Below are positions 59,911 to 64,000 of a stretch of 64,000 nucleotides of DNA, piece after piece. How positions within the stretch are numbered: position 1 is the first letter of the stretch; each line of letters starts with the position of its first letter. The position numbers and the translations under genes were made by a program. Location: NCBI RefSeq assembly GCF_033118175.1, contig NC_083692.1, positions 93,366,501 to 93,430,500 on the forward strand. Reading direction: 5' to 3'. The notes beneath the pieces are model-generated. The model saw nothing but the letters and a program-made list of their open reading frames with translations. It was not told the origin of the DNA and ran no database searches. The stretch comes from Dama dama. Lineage: Eukaryota > Chordata > Mammalia > Artiodactyla > Cervidae.

Positions 59911-60371
59911 GAGGAGCAAACGTTAAACCTAAACATATATTTGGCAGAGGAGTTTAATAAAACAGACTCAGTTAGAAGGCTAGGATGGAGAGCAGAAGGG
60001 TGCTATTAATGCAAGCATATGCTGTTTGTTAGTGAGTGTGAAATTAACACATGATTCAGGACAGTCGATTTTTAAAGCATGCCAAAAATTCAGCTCTCTA
60101 GTGGATCATATTATGCAAATAGAGTATGTTGCCAACACAGTCATGGCTGCAGAATATATTTCAACTTGACTTTGGGCTACAGCAGTTTAGGCTAGTATTA
60201 ATGAACAAGAAGGTCTTAATGGCTTTTAAATGGGGTACGAAAGTCAGCATCAGCTCACACATTAAGGGCTTGGGGAATACTGGATTTGTGAGACGTCATC
60301 AAGTACTGCAGATGACGTCAACATCAAAGAGCAGAACTTCAGTCAGGCACTTTGGTTTCATAGACGTCATG

Positions 60372-60965
60372 GACACAGAAGGGGAAAAAGTGGAAATGGT
60401 GACAGATTTTATTTTCTTGGGCTCCAAAATCACTGCGGATGCTTGCTCCTTGGAAGAAAAGCTAGGACAAACCTAGACAGCATATTAAAAGGCAGAGACA
60501 TCACTTTGCCGACAAAGGTCTGTGTAGTCAAAGCTATGGTTTTTCAATAGTCATTTACGGATGTGAGAGTTGGACCATAATGAAGGCTGCGTGTCAAAGA
60601 ATTGAAGCTTTCAGATTGTGGTGCTTGAGAAGACTCTTGAGAATCCCTTGGACTGCAAAGAGATCAAACCAGTCCATCCTAAAGGAAATCAACCCTGAAT
60701 GTTCATTGGAAGAATTGATGCTGAAGCGCCAATACTTCAGCCATCTGATGCGAAGGGCAGTCTCATTGGAAAAGACCCTGATGCTGGGAAAGATTGATGG
60801 CAGAAAGAGAAGAGGGAGGCAAAGGATGAGAGAGTTAGATAACAGCACCATCTCAAAGAACATGAATTTCAGCAAACTCGGGGAGACAGTGGAGAATAGA
60901 GAGGCAATGGCATGCTACAGTCCATGGGGTCTCAAAGAGTCTGACACGACTGAGCGACGGCAAAC
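60372..60965 (+). mobile_element. BovB 3' fragment, strongly diverged
   Basis: ORF2 C-terminal motifs LRIPWTAKRSNQSILKE and GSKITAD are still readable across two frames. The tail is degraded ('gagcgacggcaaaccacc'). Confidence 0.88.
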
Positions 60966-62721
60966 CACCAGCACCACATCACTTAGCTCGAACGTCTGTC
61001 CCAGCCCCACCAAATAGATGGACAAGTATTATTTCCTCCACTTGACTAAGTCTTAAATGGGCTAACCTATTTGCTCAAGACCCCTGAGCTAGTAGGTTAC
61101 AGAGCTGGTTTGTATTTAAAACAAATTCTTGGCTTCTATTTAGTTTTTACTGAACTTTTGGAGGTACCCTATTATATCAGGGCAAACATATTTTTATTCT
61201 TTTAGGTCAACAATACAAGGAGCAGTAGGAGGAAATGGAATGGCCAATGTGGGAAGGAAGTTGAGTGGGCAAGAGGGGGTGAAGCCAATGTCGAGCTTTC
61301 AGGCTGAAGAGAATGTATACAAACCGTGATTTTGTAAACTACTTGGAAAGTGGATGAAATACCCTGGGAACGTCTATCTTGTGGGAAAGAATTCACCCCA
61401 CTTAGGCAACAAAGCTGAAAACATTTTGGTTTTGGCTTGTTGTGTGCTTTTTGTTCTAACACACAGAACTACTGCTCACAGAAAAGTACAAGGACCAAGA
61501 TTAGAAAAGTGGATGTGCTTACAAACACCACGAAAGACACCACGGTTTTTAGAAACTACAATTCTTTAGCCCAAAACTCCAAAAACTTTATGCAGCAGCC
61601 AGGACAGTAACCACCTTAAACATAATTCATGTTCTTCTGCTTCAGACTTAAATGAGTAACTGATCTTCCCTGGCATTTCCTTTCTGCCTGGGGACTGGAT
61701 CACTGTTCTACATGTGAATCCCCTTGCACCACAGGTCTAACATAGATCAGAGGAGATAGCCAAATTGTGTACCAGCACTAGATCCTTAGAGGACCTGCAT
61801 ACAATTTCAGAGTTAAGTCATTGTTTCCACTCCAGAGAGGAAAACCCTGCTAGCATTTGAGCAGCAGACACAACCACATTTACGAAGCCAAGTGAGCATG
61901 GAAATTTATTCTTGCAATTGGTCCACTAGGTGCAAAGTGCTGGCAGATAATTATAGAGATGCAGTCTTCAAATGCCTTCCAAGTGGCTTGTAATTAAAAC
62001 CAATAAATACAACAGGAACAGAATGTGTTTCTTTTGGTAAGTGGCAAAGTCTCTAACGTGGTTAAATAGTTACAGAGCATGTCAGGAGTGCAGGGAAGAC
62101 ATGGGATGAGGTGTGAGAAAGAATTCTGTGCCCCTAATGGTTTGTCATCCAACAGAAAGCAGGTAACATTGGAGAGAAGTTGGGAAAATCTTTGGAAAAA
62201 AAGACCAACCAATGACAGGACAAAGAAAAGAAAAGCCAAGGGGAAGAGAGTATTCAATGTTAGGATTCCTCAGAGCCAGTTTTCCAGATCAAGTCTGAAG
62301 TCAGGTGATGAAGGAGGGAAGGGAAAGCTGGCCCAGAAACACAACTAGAGAAGACAGGAAGGATAACCAGTTGCACGTGCACTTTCAAGAGGCACCATCG
62401 TGCTTTATCTCCGGTCTCATTCCTCAGCCCTTCGAGTCTCCACTCCTCCCCCGTCCCTCACCCTTCTCAATCTGACCTTTTTAAGGAGAGGAACAGGGAG
62501 ACGGTCCAGGATGTTGTATAGCTATCAGTGGTAAGACCAGATGATAGCTCATCATCAAGGAGCTGGGCAGAGTTTCATTCTATTGATAGAAGCTCTTTCA
62601 ACAAAGTCCACCTGGCACATACACATAACTGTATATGTCATTCCACATATAGCTCATTGGACATCGGCTGTCAAATCTGTGACTTCAATCACTGTAATGA
62701 CTGTTCATTTAAAGACTCAAG

Positions 62722-62930
62722 GGACTCGGTCCAATGGTTAAGCATCCACCTGCCAATACAGGGGACACAGGATCAGTCCCTGGTCCAGGAACTAAGATCC
62801 CACATGCCAAGGGGCAGCTAAGCCTGGGACCACAACTACCAAGCCCATGTACCCTAGAGTCTGTGCTGTGCAACAAAGACGCAGCACAGCCATAAAAAGT
62901 AAATAAATACATAAAATTAAAAAAACAACC
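62722..62930 (+). mobile_element. CHR-class SINE, long form with internal deletions
   Basis: 'ccaatggttaagcatccacc', 'gatcagtccctggtccagga', 'acaaagacgcagcacagcca', then an 'aaataaatac' tail. Confidence 0.8.
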
Positions 62931-63449
62931 CTCAAACCAAGGTCCTCATTTTACCAGTTCACTGGTATTCTGAGCCAACAGCAGTGCATTTTCTTGGAAC
63001 ATGCACAGAGTTGCATCCATGGGAAGCAGGGATGGAGTTTCAAGGGACAGCCCTAGATCTGCTCTTCAGCATCCTTGCTTGGCCATTCCCTCCCCCAGGG
63101 CTCCATCCTCCACTACCATTCTGAAGGCTCCACACGTCAGAGCCTTGAGCAGCAAACATAGCTCCTTGCCCGCTGACGTGGGCTCCTACGGAATGGCCTT
63201 GGGCAGCTCCAAACTCCTCTAACCCAGCCTTCTCTCTCTCTTGATTTCCAGGAGGAAAGGCAAAGAGAAGAGGTCCAGAAAGAAAAGAAAGAAGCCCAAG
63301 AGTCTTGTGCAGTAGACGCTCTGCTACACAAAAGACTTAGAAGAGGGATAAGCAGAGGGGCCAGAGAAGCAGCTGGTGAGGCTTTGGCTTCTAAACATCC
63401 ATACTTCCACGGCCACAGAGAAATCTCCATGATACAGTTTCCCCCAGCA

Positions 63450-63575
63450 CCAACCCATAACAATCCTGTGATACTAGTGTGATTCCCATTTTACAGATGT
63501 GGACATGGAGACCTGGGACAGCGAGGTCATTTGTCCCAGATCACAGCTGACAGGTGGAGAGCAGAGTCTTGCAGT
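63450..63575 (-). repeat. MIR SINE fossil
   Basis: 'ttcccattttacagatgtgg' and 'gaggtcatttgtcccagatc' in reverse MIR order. Confidence 0.7.
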
Positions 63576-63894
63576 CGTCTGCTCCTCACTGCACACTGCT
63601 TTCAGGAGAGGCAAACCTGCCTTTCTGAGCCCTCCTCTCTTGACCTGCACACAAACCTAGGCTTCCCGCACTGCATATTAATGAGCTACTGCAGAGAAAT
63701 AACCCTAGATTCAGAAAGGAGAAAAAACACACAGAAAGAACTGGGGATAAAGACAGGTATATGGGGCATGGCTCGAAGCCCAAAAAGCATGAATGGTCTC
63801 ATTTCAGACTCGCTTTTAAAAATAACCATCTATTTTGCATTCTACTCCCCGACTGATCTGTGGTTCAGTATTTAAAATATAAGAGTCCCCACCT

Positions 63895-64000
63895 CTTACC
63901 ATTACACACCAGTCAGGATGGCTGCTATCCAAAAGTCTACAAGCAATAAATGCTGGAGAGGGTGTGGAGAAAAGGGAACCCTCTTACACTGTTGGTGGGA
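63895..64000 (+). mobile_element. L1 (3' part of ORF2), cut by the window edge
   Basis: 'accagtcaggatggctgcta' and 'gctggagagggtgtggagaa' are well-known L1 sequence; the element continues beyond 64000. Antisense to IQGAP2. Confidence 0.85.

Larger units (their letters stand above)
58841..63449. other. Non-repeat intron blocks 58841-59559, 59911-60371, 60966-62721, 62931-63449
   Basis: Apart from the CpG-rich block and listed repeats, no exon or RNA gene recognised. 60966-62721 is the longest unique stretch in the right end. Confidence 0.5.
46372..64000 (-). other. IQGAP2: IQGAP2 intron 1 (partial; extends beyond the right edge)
   Basis: Sequence right of the exon-2 acceptor is inferred to be intron 1. 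No segment matching the expected first exon (start codon plus about 15 codons ending in a split Ser codon) was seen. A CpG-rich block near 59.6-59.9 kb is the only promoter-like composition, and nothing links it to a transcript. Confidence 0.72.

Noticed and set aside
59704..60009. 101-codon frame in the CpG-rich block
   Set aside because: No recognisable domain or splice context; kept only as part of the unexplained block.
1..64000. CRISPR array, operon or prokaryotic mobile system
   Set aside because: No regularly spaced direct repeats, no tightly packed genes; all repeated units are ruminant retroelements.

Overview
The window is intronic DNA from a ruminant genome, most likely a bovid (cattle, sheep, goat or relative). 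The evidence is the repeat set. There are about eighteen 3' fragments of the RTE retrotransposon BovB, many Bov-tA / Bov-A SINEs, a Bov-A2-type dimer, tRNA-derived CHR-class SINEs, ruminant L1 3' ends and ancient MIR fossils. There are no operons, no ribosome binding sites and no long conserved host reading frames. The species cannot be told from the sequence alone.

The one host coding feature I can support is a 100-bp exon on the minus strand at 46272-46371. It has a consensus 5' donor and a polypyrimidine-AG acceptor. It encodes the segment just before the calponin-homology domain of IQGAP2, an IQ-motif scaffold protein that binds actin, calmodulin and CDC42/RAC1. The residues match IQGAP2 rather than IQGAP1 or IQGAP3. 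It should be coding exon 2. The sequence to its right (46372-64000) is then intron 1, and the sequence to its left (1-46271) is intron 2. I saw neither exon 1 nor exon 3 in the window.

Layout, left to right: 1-38 kb is intron 2 with scattered BovB, Bov-tA, CHR, MIR and antisense L1 3' ends. 38.2-43.86 kb is a nest: an old L1 is interrupted by a second L1, which is itself interrupted by a composite Bov-tA and two BovB copies. 43.9-46.3 kb is mostly unique sequence leading to exon 2. 46.4-64 kb is intron 1, with more BovB, a probable solo LTR (about 49.83-50.43 kb), the longest BovB copy (51.5-52.7 kb), an L1 carrying a SINE and a BovB (57.8-58.5 kb), a CpG-rich block (about 59.56-59.91 kb), and an L1 running off the right edge.

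Many insertions keep readable target-site duplications (TSDs), so their boundaries and order can be worked out. Three 5'-truncated L1s have perfect 13-17 bp TSDs and look young. I found no novel enzymatic, defence or RNA system. The points most worth following up are the hidden IQGAP2 exon, the inverted BovB copies around it, the young L1 insertions, the nested stacks, a 426-bp TIR-bounded DNA transposon and the unexplained CpG-rich block.
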